The notes beneath the pieces are model-generated. The model made no database searches and was not told where the DNA came from. It was given only the letters and a program-made list of their open reading frames with translations. Positions 36,837 through 44,818 of a DNA stretch of 64,000 bases are shown piece by piece. Every line of letters begins with the position of its first letter. Positions within the stretch are counted from its first letter, which is position 1. The position numbers and the translations under genes were made by a program. The DNA is from Planktothricoides sp. SR001 (GTDB taxonomy: Bacteria > Cyanobacteriota > Cyanobacteriia > Cyanobacteriales > Laspinemataceae): NCBI RefSeq assembly GCF_001276715.1, contig NZ_LIUQ01000022.1:1-64000 (forward strand), given 5' to 3'.

Positions 36837-38282
36837 TTAATTGCTGCCGGTGGATCGCTGCAAAAAAGCCACGGATTCCACATGGGAGGTTTGGGGGAAA
36901 AAGTCCGCAGGTTGTACGCGAATTAACTGATAGCCACCAGTACAGAGAGTTTTCAAGTCTCGGGCTAAGGTTGAAGGTTTACAACTTACATAGACAATGC
37001 GTTCTGGTTGAGTTTTTAACAGGGTTTCTATTACGGCGCGATCGCACCCTTTTCGGGGCGGATCCAGCAAAACCACATCGGGGTTAAGCTGCAATTCCGG
37101 CAACAATGTCTCGACTTTACCTTGATAAAACTTAACGTTACTCACCTGATTTAACTGAGCATTTTTCTCCGCTTGTTCCACCGCTGCGGATTGCCATTCT
37201 ATACCAATGGCTAACTGCACTTGTGAAGCCAAAGGCAGGGTAAATGTGCCAATTCCACAGTAGGCATCAACCAACAGTTCATGGCCTTGTAAATTTAATT
37301 CTCTGCGGATAATTGGCAATAGGGCTTCGGCGGCTTCCGTATGGATTTGAAAGAAGGTATCGGCCTTTAAGTGAAGCTCTAAACCGGCATATTTCTCTTT
37401 TAAGTAAGGCAATCCGGCCAAACAACGAGTTTCCGGGCCAAAAATGACATTGGTACGACTAGAATTCAGATTCAGACAAACTCCGACTAATTGGGGATAG
37501 CGTTGCAACCAGGTTTCCGCTTGGGCTTTGATTCCGGGCAATTTCTCACTGTTACTAACTAAAGTGAGCAGTTGTTCCCCGGTACGTCGCCCAATGCGGA
37601 TACATAAGTGACGCAGTAAGCCGGTGTGACGGGCTTCGTTATAAATAGACCAGCCTTGTTGCTGAATGTCTTGTTTGATTTCTGCCAAGAGGGGATTGAG
37701 GCGATCGTCTTGTACCGGGCAACGATTCAGATTAATCAAGGAGTGGCTGCCTTTTTGGTAGTAGCCCGCTTGTACCTGACCTTGAGCGGAAATACTCAGG
37801 GGATAACTGGCTTTATTGCGATAACCCAGAGATGCCAAGGGGGAACCATCGATCGCTTCCGTGAGGACGGGATCGACTGGGGGTTCCGCAATGCCGCCAA
37901 TGCGTTGCAGCGCTTGAATCACCAGGTTTTGTTTGGCTTGCCGTTGATAAGCCGCGTCGATATGCTGCCACTGACAGCCGCCACATTTGTCCGCCACAAT
38001 GCAATGGGGACGGCAACGGTGGGGGGAAGCTTCAATGAGTTCGTGCAATTTGCCGTCGCCATAATTCGCTTTGACTCGCAGCAGTCTGACCCAAGCGCGA
38101 TCGCCGGGGACTGTATCCGGGACAAAGACCACTCGTTCCCCGACTCGACCCACTCCCTCACCGCGATCGGTCAGATCCGTGACCGTCACTTCCACCAAAG
38201 CACCCTGTTGCCAATCTGCTTGCCCAGATGCTTGCCCAGATGCTTGCCCAGATGCTTGCCAATCTTGATTTTTACTGTTCAT
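36837..38282 (-). CDS. rlmD: 23S rRNA (uracil-5-)-methyltransferase RlmD/RumA family
   Basis: A 481-residue SAM-dependent RNA methyltransferase. A TRAM domain (about 25-85) precedes the iron-sulfur cluster cysteines of CIVADKCGGCQW and a later Cys. The C-terminal methylase has DAYCGIGTFTLPLA, LLDPPRKGCDR and the catalytic Cys in VYVSCKPSTLARD. It converts a uridine of 23S rRNA (U1939 in E. coli) to 5-methyluridine; the exact site in cyanobacteria is inferred. The N-terminal QASGQASGQASGQ stretch is coded by a 12-bp tandem repeat and is probably dispensable. Confidence 0.92.
   Translation of the reverse strand: MNSKNQDWQASGQASGQASGQADWQQGALVEVTVTDLTDRGEGVGRVGERVVFVPDTVPGDRAWVRLLRVKANYGDGKLHELIEASPHRCRPHCIVADKCGGCQWQHIDAAYQRQAKQNLVIQALQRIGGIAEPPVDPVLTEAIDGSPLASLGYRNKASYPLSISAQGQVQAGYYQKGSHSLINLNRCPVQDDRLNPLLAEIKQDIQQQGWSIYNEARHTGLLRHLCIRIGRRTGEQLLTLVSNSEKLPGIKAQAETWLQRYPQLVGVCLNLNSSRTNVIFGPETRCLAGLPYLKEKYAGLELHLKADTFFQIHTEAAEALLPIIRRELNLQGHELLVDAYCGIGTFTLPLASQVQLAIGIEWQSAAVEQAEKNAQLNQVSNVKFYQGKVETLLPELQLNPDVVLLDPPRKGCDRAVIETLLKTQPERIVYVSCKPSTLARDLKTLCTGGYQLIRVQPADFFPQTSHVESVAFLQRSTGSN
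38217..38260 (-). repeat. 12-bp coding tandem repeat in rlmD
   Basis: Nearly four units of GATGCTTGCCCA encode QASG repeats at the RlmD N-terminus. As 12 is a multiple of three, the copy number can change without breaking the frame. Confidence 0.85.
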
Positions 38283-38483
38283 TTGTGTTGATTCGTGATT
38301 TATTGTTCGTTATTTGTCATTAATTATACGTTATTTAATTTAGTTTAAGTAACAAACAACAAATAACAAGCAACAAATAACCAATAAATAAAAAAAATCT
38401 CAGATTCTCTGATTTACTCTTTCTTTATGTTCCCTAGAATCGGTAAACTACATAAGATATCTTTTAGACCTCATCGATAAATT

Positions 38484-38969
38484 ATGACTGTAGTTAGCCA
38501 AGTTATTCTCAAAGCAGATGATGATCTGCGTTACCCCAGCAGTGGGGAACTCCAAAGCATCAAAGACTTTTTTAATACCGGCGAAATGCGGCTAGAGATT
38601 GCCATGATGCTTGCGGAAAACGAAAAAAAGATTGTCGATCGCGCCAGTAAGAGTCTGTGGAAAAAACGCCCTGACTTCATTGCTCCTGGGGGAAATGCCT
38701 ACGGGCAAAAGCAGCGCAACCAATGTCTGCGGGACTTTGGCTGGTATTTGCGTCTGGTGACTTACGGTCTAATTGCCGGTGATACCGATCCCATTGAAAA
38801 AATTGGTTTAATTGGCGCACGGGAAATGTACAATGCCCTTGGCGTCCCCATGCCCGGAATGGTGGAATCAATCCGCTGTTTAAAAGACGCATCCTTACAA
38901 CTACTGAATGAATCCCAAGCCGCGATCGCAGGCCCTTATTTTGACTATATTGCTCAGTACATGTCTTAA
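38484..38969 (+). CDS. apcD: Allophycocyanin alpha-B subunit
   Basis: A 161-residue phycobiliprotein. [13 protein letters not shown], the block [20 protein letters not shown] and the bilin-binding Cys in [13 protein letters not shown] identify ApcD, the terminal emitter in the phycobilisome core that passes energy to photosystem I and, under some conditions, photosystem II. Asn in GGNAYGQKQ and the C-terminal [10 protein letters not shown] are typical. The gene is monocistronic with its own terminator. Confidence 0.95.
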   Translation: MTVVSQVILKADDDLRYPSSGELQSIKDFFNTGEMRLEIAMMLAENEKKIVDRASKSLWKKRPDFIAPGGNAYGQKQRNQCLRDFGWYLRLVTYGLIAGDTDPIEKIGLIGAREMYNALGVPMPGMVESIRCLKDASLQLLNESQAAIAGPYFDYIAQYMS

Positions 38970-38994
38970 CATTTTGTAACGACATGACCCGCAG

Positions 38995-39030
38995 CCCCCC
39001 TGGGAATTTCCTGGGGGGTATTTTTTTCCG
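38995..39030 (+). terminator. Terminator after apcD
   Basis: A C-run and a G-run (CCCCCCTGG and CCTGGGGGG) form a stem with one mismatch around GAATTT, followed by TATTTTTTT, 26 bases after the apcD stop. Confidence 0.8.
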
Positions 39031-39360
39031 CTGACTTATTAAGTATATTTGCTTATGGTGCTTTTTGAGCAGTTAGGAGGCGATTACTGAATATATTTCA
39101 AAATGTCATTAATCTTTACAAAACTTAAAATTTTGAGCCAGTTTATTTTAATTTCTGCTACGGAAAGCTCACTGCTTTTTTTGTCATGCGATCGCCGAGA
39201 AATGCCCAGAAATGCCCAGAAATTCTGATGAATTGATAGCATAATTAATATCTTTTCCAGGCAAAAAATCCTGATCGGGAAAAAACTGCCAGTTAATGTA
39301 GGCAAAAGATTTAATTAAATTGCTATTAAATCATTTAGCCATAGTCAGGAGATCGTTTCA
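39031..39360. other. Intergenic region upstream of the first beta-helix gene
   Basis: These 330 bases hold no recognised gene. A short direct duplication AGAAATGCCC occurs at about 39198-39220. AGGAG at 39347-39351 is the ribosome binding site of the next gene. Confidence 0.5.
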
Positions 39361-40830
39361 ATGAAACAATACTTATATGGACTCCTTGGAACCAGCTTTG
39401 CTCTGATCAATATAGCCGCTTTCCAGATTCAACAGAGTCAATCCGGGGCAGTTCCCCCTGTCCAAAATTCCGAAAACTTGTCCTCAATTCAGCTAGTCGC
39501 CCAGCAAACCATTCTCTATGTCGATCCGAAGCGGGGGATTGACTCAGCCAGCAGCGGAAAAGACCAGAATAATCCTTTAAAAACGATTACCGCTGCTTTG
39601 GAACAAGCCCAACCGGGGACAGTAATTCAACTAGCCCCCGGACGCTATAGTGCTGGAGAAATGTTTCCTTTAAACCTCAAACCTGGGGTGATACTTCGCG
39701 GCGAGGAAACCAATCACGGAGAAGGCGTGGTGATTACGGGAGGTGGGCAACATATTAGCCGGTCTTGGGCTGCCCAAAATGTGACGATTTTAGCCGATGA
39801 AAATACAGAAATTCGCGGCATTACTGTCACCAACCCTAACACCAGAGGCACGGGAATTTGGGTGGAAAATACCAATCCGCTGATTCGGAATAATACTTTT
39901 GTCAATAATAATCGCGAAGGAGTTTTTGTTTCAGGAACCGGGGCGCCGGTAATTGAAAATAATCAGTTTATGTACAATGGCGGCAATGGCATCTCCGTCA
40001 CTCGTCAAGCCAGTGGAGAAATTAAAGGCAATATTTTTATCGATACTGGGTTTGCTCTGGCAATTGGCCATGATTCTACCCCACTAATTTTAAATAACCA
40101 AATTCGGCAAAACCGCATTGGTTTGGTAATTACGCAAAATGCTCGGCCAACTTTGCAGGGTAATTTGATTGAAAATAATAGCGAATATGGTATGGCAGTA
40201 ATTGCCCAAGCGGAACCAGAAGTAGCCGCTAATAACATTTTTCGCAATAATGAACGGGAAAATTGGCTAGTGTCTCGGCAACCACAAGGAATGCCCCCGT
40301 TACCAGAAGCAAACGGCAGCACAAACGGCACCACAAACAGTTGGAACGGCACTACAATGACCACCGCTGCGACTTTTTTTTCTTGTCAGCCTTATGGGGA
40401 TGGATTTGCTACCATCGCTCAAGGGTCAATGGCATCAATTCCTCAGCCAATGATCATCTGGAAAACCTATGAATTTGATGCTCCAGAAAATCGCTGCATC
40501 CAAAGTACGGAAAAATTAAATCAGTTAGTGGTTGCTAATGGCGGAAAATTAGACAAGATGATGTTTGCCACCGGACGAGTGAATAATGATAAAGCGGTGT
40601 GTTTGGTGACAGATGTTTATGAAAGTTGTCAGCCGAAAAATATGGTGTTTAAACTGAGTCAGCAAAATGCCGATAATTCTGCCGAAGTTTTGAGACGTTT
40701 GATTGGTTTTACTATTCAAGGAGGTGGGAATCCGGTGCAGGAGGTTGGCCCAGAAGCGATCGCCCCTCTGCGTCCAGTCAGTGAAAATTTACAGCCAGAA
40801 TTAGGTTTATGGTTTGTTGAATTACCGTAA
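39361..40830 (+). CDS. Exported beta-helix (DUF1565) protein with COP23 domain
   Basis: A 489-residue secreted protein with AGGAG nine bases before the ATG. A signal peptide-like N-terminus is followed by DUF1565 (LYVDPKRGIDSASSGKDQNN then PLKTITAALEQAQPGTVI) and a right-handed parallel beta-helix of NN-rich rungs (NPLIRNNTFVNNNREGVFV type, about 140-310). A short Thr/Asn linker precedes a C-terminal COP23 domain (FFSCQPYGDGFATIA, PQPMIIWKT, NRCIQSTEKLNQLV, ATGRVNNDKAVC). COP23 was first described as a circadian-oscillating membrane protein; its biochemical role is not known to me. The next gene is a longer paralogue with a protease domain. Confidence 0.85.
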   Translation: MKQYLYGLLGTSFALINIAAFQIQQSQSGAVPPVQNSENLSSIQLVAQQTILYVDPKRGIDSASSGKDQNNPLKTITAALEQAQPGTVIQLAPGRYSAGEMFPLNLKPGVILRGEETNHGEGVVITGGGQHISRSWAAQNVTILADENTEIRGITVTNPNTRGTGIWVENTNPLIRNNTFVNNNREGVFVSGTGAPVIENNQFMYNGGNGISVTRQASGEIKGNIFIDTGFALAIGHDSTPLILNNQIRQNRIGLVITQNARPTLQGNLIENNSEYGMAVIAQAEPEVAANNIFRNNERENWLVSRQPQGMPPLPEANGSTNGTTNSWNGTTMTTAATFFSCQPYGDGFATIAQGSMASIPQPMIIWKTYEFDAPENRCIQSTEKLNQLVVANGGKLDKMMFATGRVNNDKAVCLVTDVYESCQPKNMVFKLSQQNADNSAEVLRRLIGFTIQGGGNPVQEVGPEAIAPLRPVSENLQPELGLWFVELP

Positions 40831-40831
40831 T

Positions 40832-41130
40832 TTTTGTTGATTGTTGATTGTTGATTGTTGATTGTTGGTTGTTGGGTAGGGATTCTTTGATTGTTGGTTG
40901 TTGATTGTTGATTGTTGATTGTTGATTGTTGATTGTTGTTGGTTGTTTGTTCAACAACCAAAGAATCCCTACCCAACAACTAACAACCACCGACCACCAA
41001 AAGAATCCCTCCCCACCAACAACCACCAACTAAAAACTAACAACTAACAACTAACAACTAACAATCATCAACTAACAACTACCAACTAACAACCACCAAC
41101 CACCAACCAATAACCAACAACCACCAACCA
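40832..41130. repeat. Long heptad repeat array between the beta-helix genes
   Basis: About 300 bp of TTGATTG/TTGTTGG units turn near 40950 into the complementary CAACCAA/CAACTAA units, so the array could fold on itself. It contains AAAGAATCCCTACCC and its complement, as at 14.35 kb. Open frames through it are repeat translations. It fills the whole spacer between the two paralogous genes. Confidence 0.9.
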
Positions 41131-41146
41131 ACAACTAATCACAAAA

Positions 41147-43513
41147 ATGCTTCAATCGCTTTTACGTTTTTTACTGAGTACCACGGCGGTATTAGTGATT
41201 ACTTTACCGCCGATTAAAACTATCGCTTTGACTGCGACAGAAGTAGAAGCGATCGCGTGGCAAGTTTCCGTATTAATTAGTCCGAATTTGACCGCGAAAG
41301 GAGATCGATTGTTAATTCCGGGTAGCAAAACAGGCAGTGGGGTGATTATTGGTCGAGAACGGAATTTAAATGGCGATAATTATAGCAATACTTATTATGT
41401 ATTGACCGCATTGCACGTCGTAGCCAAAAAAGGGGGATTTCATGCGATCGCGATGCCCGATGGGGCGGTGTATTATGTAGAGGCAAATCCCATGAGTGAT
41501 CGGATTATTCCCTTGGGAAAATTTGTTGGTGAGTTGGGTCAAACTATTGAGGGTTTAGATTTAGCCATTCTCAAATTTGTCAGCGATCGCGATTATGCGG
41601 TTGCCCCCATTGCCACAACTCCACCCAACCCCGGAGAACCAATTTTTATTAATGGTTGGCCAAACCCATTAAACTTAGGTAATATTCAGCGCGATCGCCT
41701 GTTCAATTCTGGCAATTTGCGTCAAATTGTTAATCCGCCTCAAGCTGATGGCGGTTACAGTTTTTTATATACCAATGAAACCGAATCCGGCATGAGTGGC
41801 GGGCCAATTTTTAACGGCGATGGAGAATTAATTGGCATTCATGGCAGAGGACGCGGCATTGAAAATCGTTGCAGCAGTCCAGAAATGAATTTAAACCACA
41901 GTTGTGGAATGCCAATTTTCCCCTTATTGCCGCAAATTGCTGCCCAAAAAATCTCTTTACCATTAAATCAAAATCCTGTAAGTATTGAAATAATTCAATA
42001 TGGTTTACGGTATCGCGGGCAGAGCGATCGCATCCAGGGCGATCGATGGCCATTAACAGTTTTAGGAACCGTAATTAACCCAAATTTTGATGCAACCTTA
42101 GCATTGCCTAATCCCGAAACCAGCATCAATTCTACCTCGGTTAATGCGGCAAATAATGACAGCGGCAATCCGATGAACGCAGCAGCGAATGCCCAGAAAT
42201 CCTCGCCTGTTTATTATGTCAATCCCCAGACCGGAACCAATCATGCCACGGCGGGGAAAACTCCAGAAACTCCGGTTAAAAGTATTAGCTATCTGCTGCA
42301 AAGTTCATTGCTACCGGGTACAGTAATTAACTTAGCCCCAGGGATTTATAATAGTAGTAATGAAACCTTTCCCCTCAAGCTACCCACAGGGGTGATTTTG
42401 CAAGGCAATATGCCAGAATCCGGGAATCAAAATCAAGATAATCGAGAAGCTATCCGAGAAGTTTTAATTGTTGGGGGTGACTTTACTACGACTCGGAGTT
42501 GGGGTCAGCAAAATGTGACCATTGTCGCCAGCGATCGCAGTCAAATTAGTGGCGTGACGGTGAGTAATCCTCTGAGAAATGGCACAGGTATCTGGGTGGA
42601 AACAGGCAATCCCATAATTCGTGATAATATTTTCAGTAAAAATAATCGCGAAGGAATTTTTATTGGAGATAACGCCAGTCCAGCGATCGCCAATAATCAA
42701 TTTATTGACAATATCAGCAATGGAATTTCTATCAGCAATGAAGCCGGTGGAGAAATTCATGGCAATATATTTAAAAATAGTGAATTTGGGGTGGTGATCG
42801 CGGGCAATGCGGCACCATTTTTCACCCAAAACCAGTTTGACGGCCATCGCATTGGCTTGATTTTGACGGAACAAGCTCATCCTAAATTAAACAGTAATAT
42901 CATTGAAAATAATCGAGAATATGGCGTACTTAGTTTGTCTGCTGCTGACCCAGAAATTGCCAGTAATAATCAAATTCGGGGCAACCCCCTAAGTAATAAA
43001 TTAGCCGTGAAAAACCATGAATGGGGTTTACCATTACCAGCGGAATTATCCCCATCTTTAGTCTTTGGTTGTTTAGAATATGACGCGGGTTTAGCCACTT
43101 GGGTAAGCAATGGCAACACCTCCATTCCGCAACCGATGATTCTGTGGCCACCGGAATTACTCCAACCCACGAACCGTTGCCAAAGTGTAGCGGGTAAGTT
43201 AAATGGAATTGTTGCCCAGGTGGAAAATCCTTTAGACAATTTATTCTTAAAAACTGGTCGAGTCAATAATTCCCTAGTGGTTTGTTGGGTGTCCGACTGG
43301 CAGTCTAATTGTCAAGCGAATAATATGCTATTTCCCCTGCAAATAAATCAGGAGAGAATTAATCGGATTCAGCGACTCCGGGATTTACTGGTTTTTCCCA
43401 TAGCCCAACAAGGAAATCCGGTGCAACAATTAGAAGAAGAGGCGATCGCGCCTTTGCAATTTCTCAGTGAACGGTTACAATCACCCCCAGGGTTGTGGTT
43501 TGTCAAACCATAA
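41147..43513 (+). CDS. Exported trypsin-like protease fused to beta-helix and COP23 domains
   Basis: A 788-residue secreted protein. A signal peptide (LLSTTAVLVITLPPIKTIAL) is followed by a serine protease domain with the triad His in VLTALHVVA, Asp in GLDLAILKF and Ser in ESGMSGGPIF (about 30-260). DUF1565 (VYYVNPQTGTNHATAGKTPE) and a beta-helix of NNxF/NNxI rungs come next, then a COP23 domain (FGCLEYDAGLATWV, PQPMILWPP, NRCQSVAGKLNGIV, KTGRVNNSLVVC). From DUF1565 to the end it parallels the upstream gene, down to the final GLWFV. The pair therefore arose by duplication plus gain or loss of the protease module. Likely extracellular or periplasmic; substrate unknown. Confidence 0.87.
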   Translation: MLQSLLRFLLSTTAVLVITLPPIKTIALTATEVEAIAWQVSVLISPNLTAKGDRLLIPGSKTGSGVIIGRERNLNGDNYSNTYYVLTALHVVAKKGGFHAIAMPDGAVYYVEANPMSDRIIPLGKFVGELGQTIEGLDLAILKFVSDRDYAVAPIATTPPNPGEPIFINGWPNPLNLGNIQRDRLFNSGNLRQIVNPPQADGGYSFLYTNETESGMSGGPIFNGDGELIGIHGRGRGIENRCSSPEMNLNHSCGMPIFPLLPQIAAQKISLPLNQNPVSIEIIQYGLRYRGQSDRIQGDRWPLTVLGTVINPNFDATLALPNPETSINSTSVNAANNDSGNPMNAAANAQKSSPVYYVNPQTGTNHATAGKTPETPVKSISYLLQSSLLPGTVINLAPGIYNSSNETFPLKLPTGVILQGNMPESGNQNQDNREAIREVLIVGGDFTTTRSWGQQNVTIVASDRSQISGVTVSNPLRNGTGIWVETGNPIIRDNIFSKNNREGIFIGDNASPAIANNQFIDNISNGISISNEAGGEIHGNIFKNSEFGVVIAGNAAPFFTQNQFDGHRIGLILTEQAHPKLNSNIIENNREYGVLSLSAADPEIASNNQIRGNPLSNKLAVKNHEWGLPLPAELSPSLVFGCLEYDAGLATWVSNGNTSIPQPMILWPPELLQPTNRCQSVAGKLNGIVAQVENPLDNLFLKTGRVNNSLVVCWVSDWQSNCQANNMLFPLQINQERINRIQRLRDLLVFPIAQQGNPVQQLEEEAIAPLQFLSERLQSPPGLWFVKP

Positions 43514-43580
43514 TTTATCTTAACTATGATTTTTATATGCCTGTTTTATTACTCAAAAAGCATTTACAAAGCATAATCAT

Positions 43581-44783
43581 TTATCCCCGAATTAGAGGTA
43601 AGCTGACCGTAAATGTCGTACCCAATCCTACTTCACTTTGAACGCTAATCTTTCCGCCTTGCAATTCCACTGCTTTTTTCACAATCGAGAGTCCCAAACC
43701 ATTCCCCTTAATTTGCTGCACATTACTGCATCGATGGAAGGGTTCAAATAATCGCTCAATGTCTGCTTCTGGAATGCCGATACCACTATCCTGAACTTGG
43801 ATAATTAGTTGTTCATAAATGCTATTTTTATGAGAATCATCAGGATTAATTAAACTGGAAAAATCTGCGGTTGTAGCCACTTTTTCCAGATAAAATACTA
43901 AGGAGATATTACCTCCATCAGGAGAATATTTAATGGCATTGGAGAGCAAGTTGGTGAGAATGCGATCGAGTAATTGCTTATCTAATAATAGATGAGAAGA
44001 AATATCCGGGGCGATCGCCAAAATAATCTGAGACTCTTGAGCGGGACTTTGATCAGGGCTAATTTGCAGTTGCTTGATGAGGTTTTGGCAGAAAATTTCT
44101 AGATTAATAATTTGCCGTTTTACCTGAAAATGTCCACTTTCTGAACGACCTAGAAAGAGCATATCCCGCACCATTTCTTCCATGTTCTCAGCGGCATTTT
44201 GAATAAACTGAAGGTATTGAGCTTTTTTGCGATCGTCAAATTTTTCGTGGCTTAACTCTAAGGTTTCTGCGGACAGCAGAATTTGGGAAATGGGTTGGCG
44301 CAACTCGTGAGAAATCATAGAAATGTACTGATTCTTAAGTTCGACGATTTCTTCCGCCAGTTTACGGGCGGATTCTGAATCAGCCAAAGATTTACGAATT
44401 TTATCTTCTGCTTGATATTTATTTAAAGCAATTTCAATGGTGGTATTTAACTGTTGTTCGTCAAAAGGTTTAACAACATAGCCATAAGGATCGGTGGTTT
44501 TAGAACGATTTAAGGTTTTTTTATCCCCATAAGCAGTGAGATATACAATCGGGATTTGTTTATGTTGGCGAATGGTTTCCGCCGTCTCGATCCCATCCAT
44601 ATCCCCAGCTAAGACAATATCCATTAGCACTAAGTCCGGGGGATTATTTAACACAGAGAGAATCGCTTCTTCTCCCGATTCAACGATATCCGTGACTTCA
44701 TATCCTAAACGTCTTAATCGTCCCGCAATATCTTCTGCTACCAACATTTCATCTTCAACAACTAAAATTTTTGAATTAATCAT
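43581..44783 (-). CDS. Receiver-histidine kinase hybrid
   Basis: A 400-residue protein. The N-terminal receiver domain has Asp55 as phospho-acceptor (LVLMDIVLAG) and Lys in VVKPFDEQQ. A coiled coil leads to a HisKA domain with His159 in MISHELRQP and a HATPase domain with NAIKYSPDGG, DSGIGIP and GNGLGLSIVKK. It lies 35 bp downstream of the large PAS kinase on the same strand, so the PAS kinase may phosphorylate its receiver and thereby tune its own kinase activity. No output (DNA-binding) domain is present. Confidence 0.93.
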   Translation of the reverse strand: MINSKILVVEDEMLVAEDIAGRLRRLGYEVTDIVESGEEAILSVLNNPPDLVLMDIVLAGDMDGIETAETIRQHKQIPIVYLTAYGDKKTLNRSKTTDPYGYVVKPFDEQQLNTTIEIALNKYQAEDKIRKSLADSESARKLAEEIVELKNQYISMISHELRQPISQILLSAETLELSHEKFDDRKKAQYLQFIQNAAENMEEMVRDMLFLGRSESGHFQVKRQIINLEIFCQNLIKQLQISPDQSPAQESQIILAIAPDISSHLLLDKQLLDRILTNLLSNAIKYSPDGGNISLVFYLEKVATTADFSSLINPDDSHKNSIYEQLIIQVQDSGIGIPEADIERLFEPFHRCSNVQQIKGNGLGLSIVKKAVELQGGKISVQSEVGLGTTFTVSLPLIRG

Positions 44784-44818
44784 TTTTAGAGATTCCTAAG
44801 AGATAAGTTAGACTGAGG

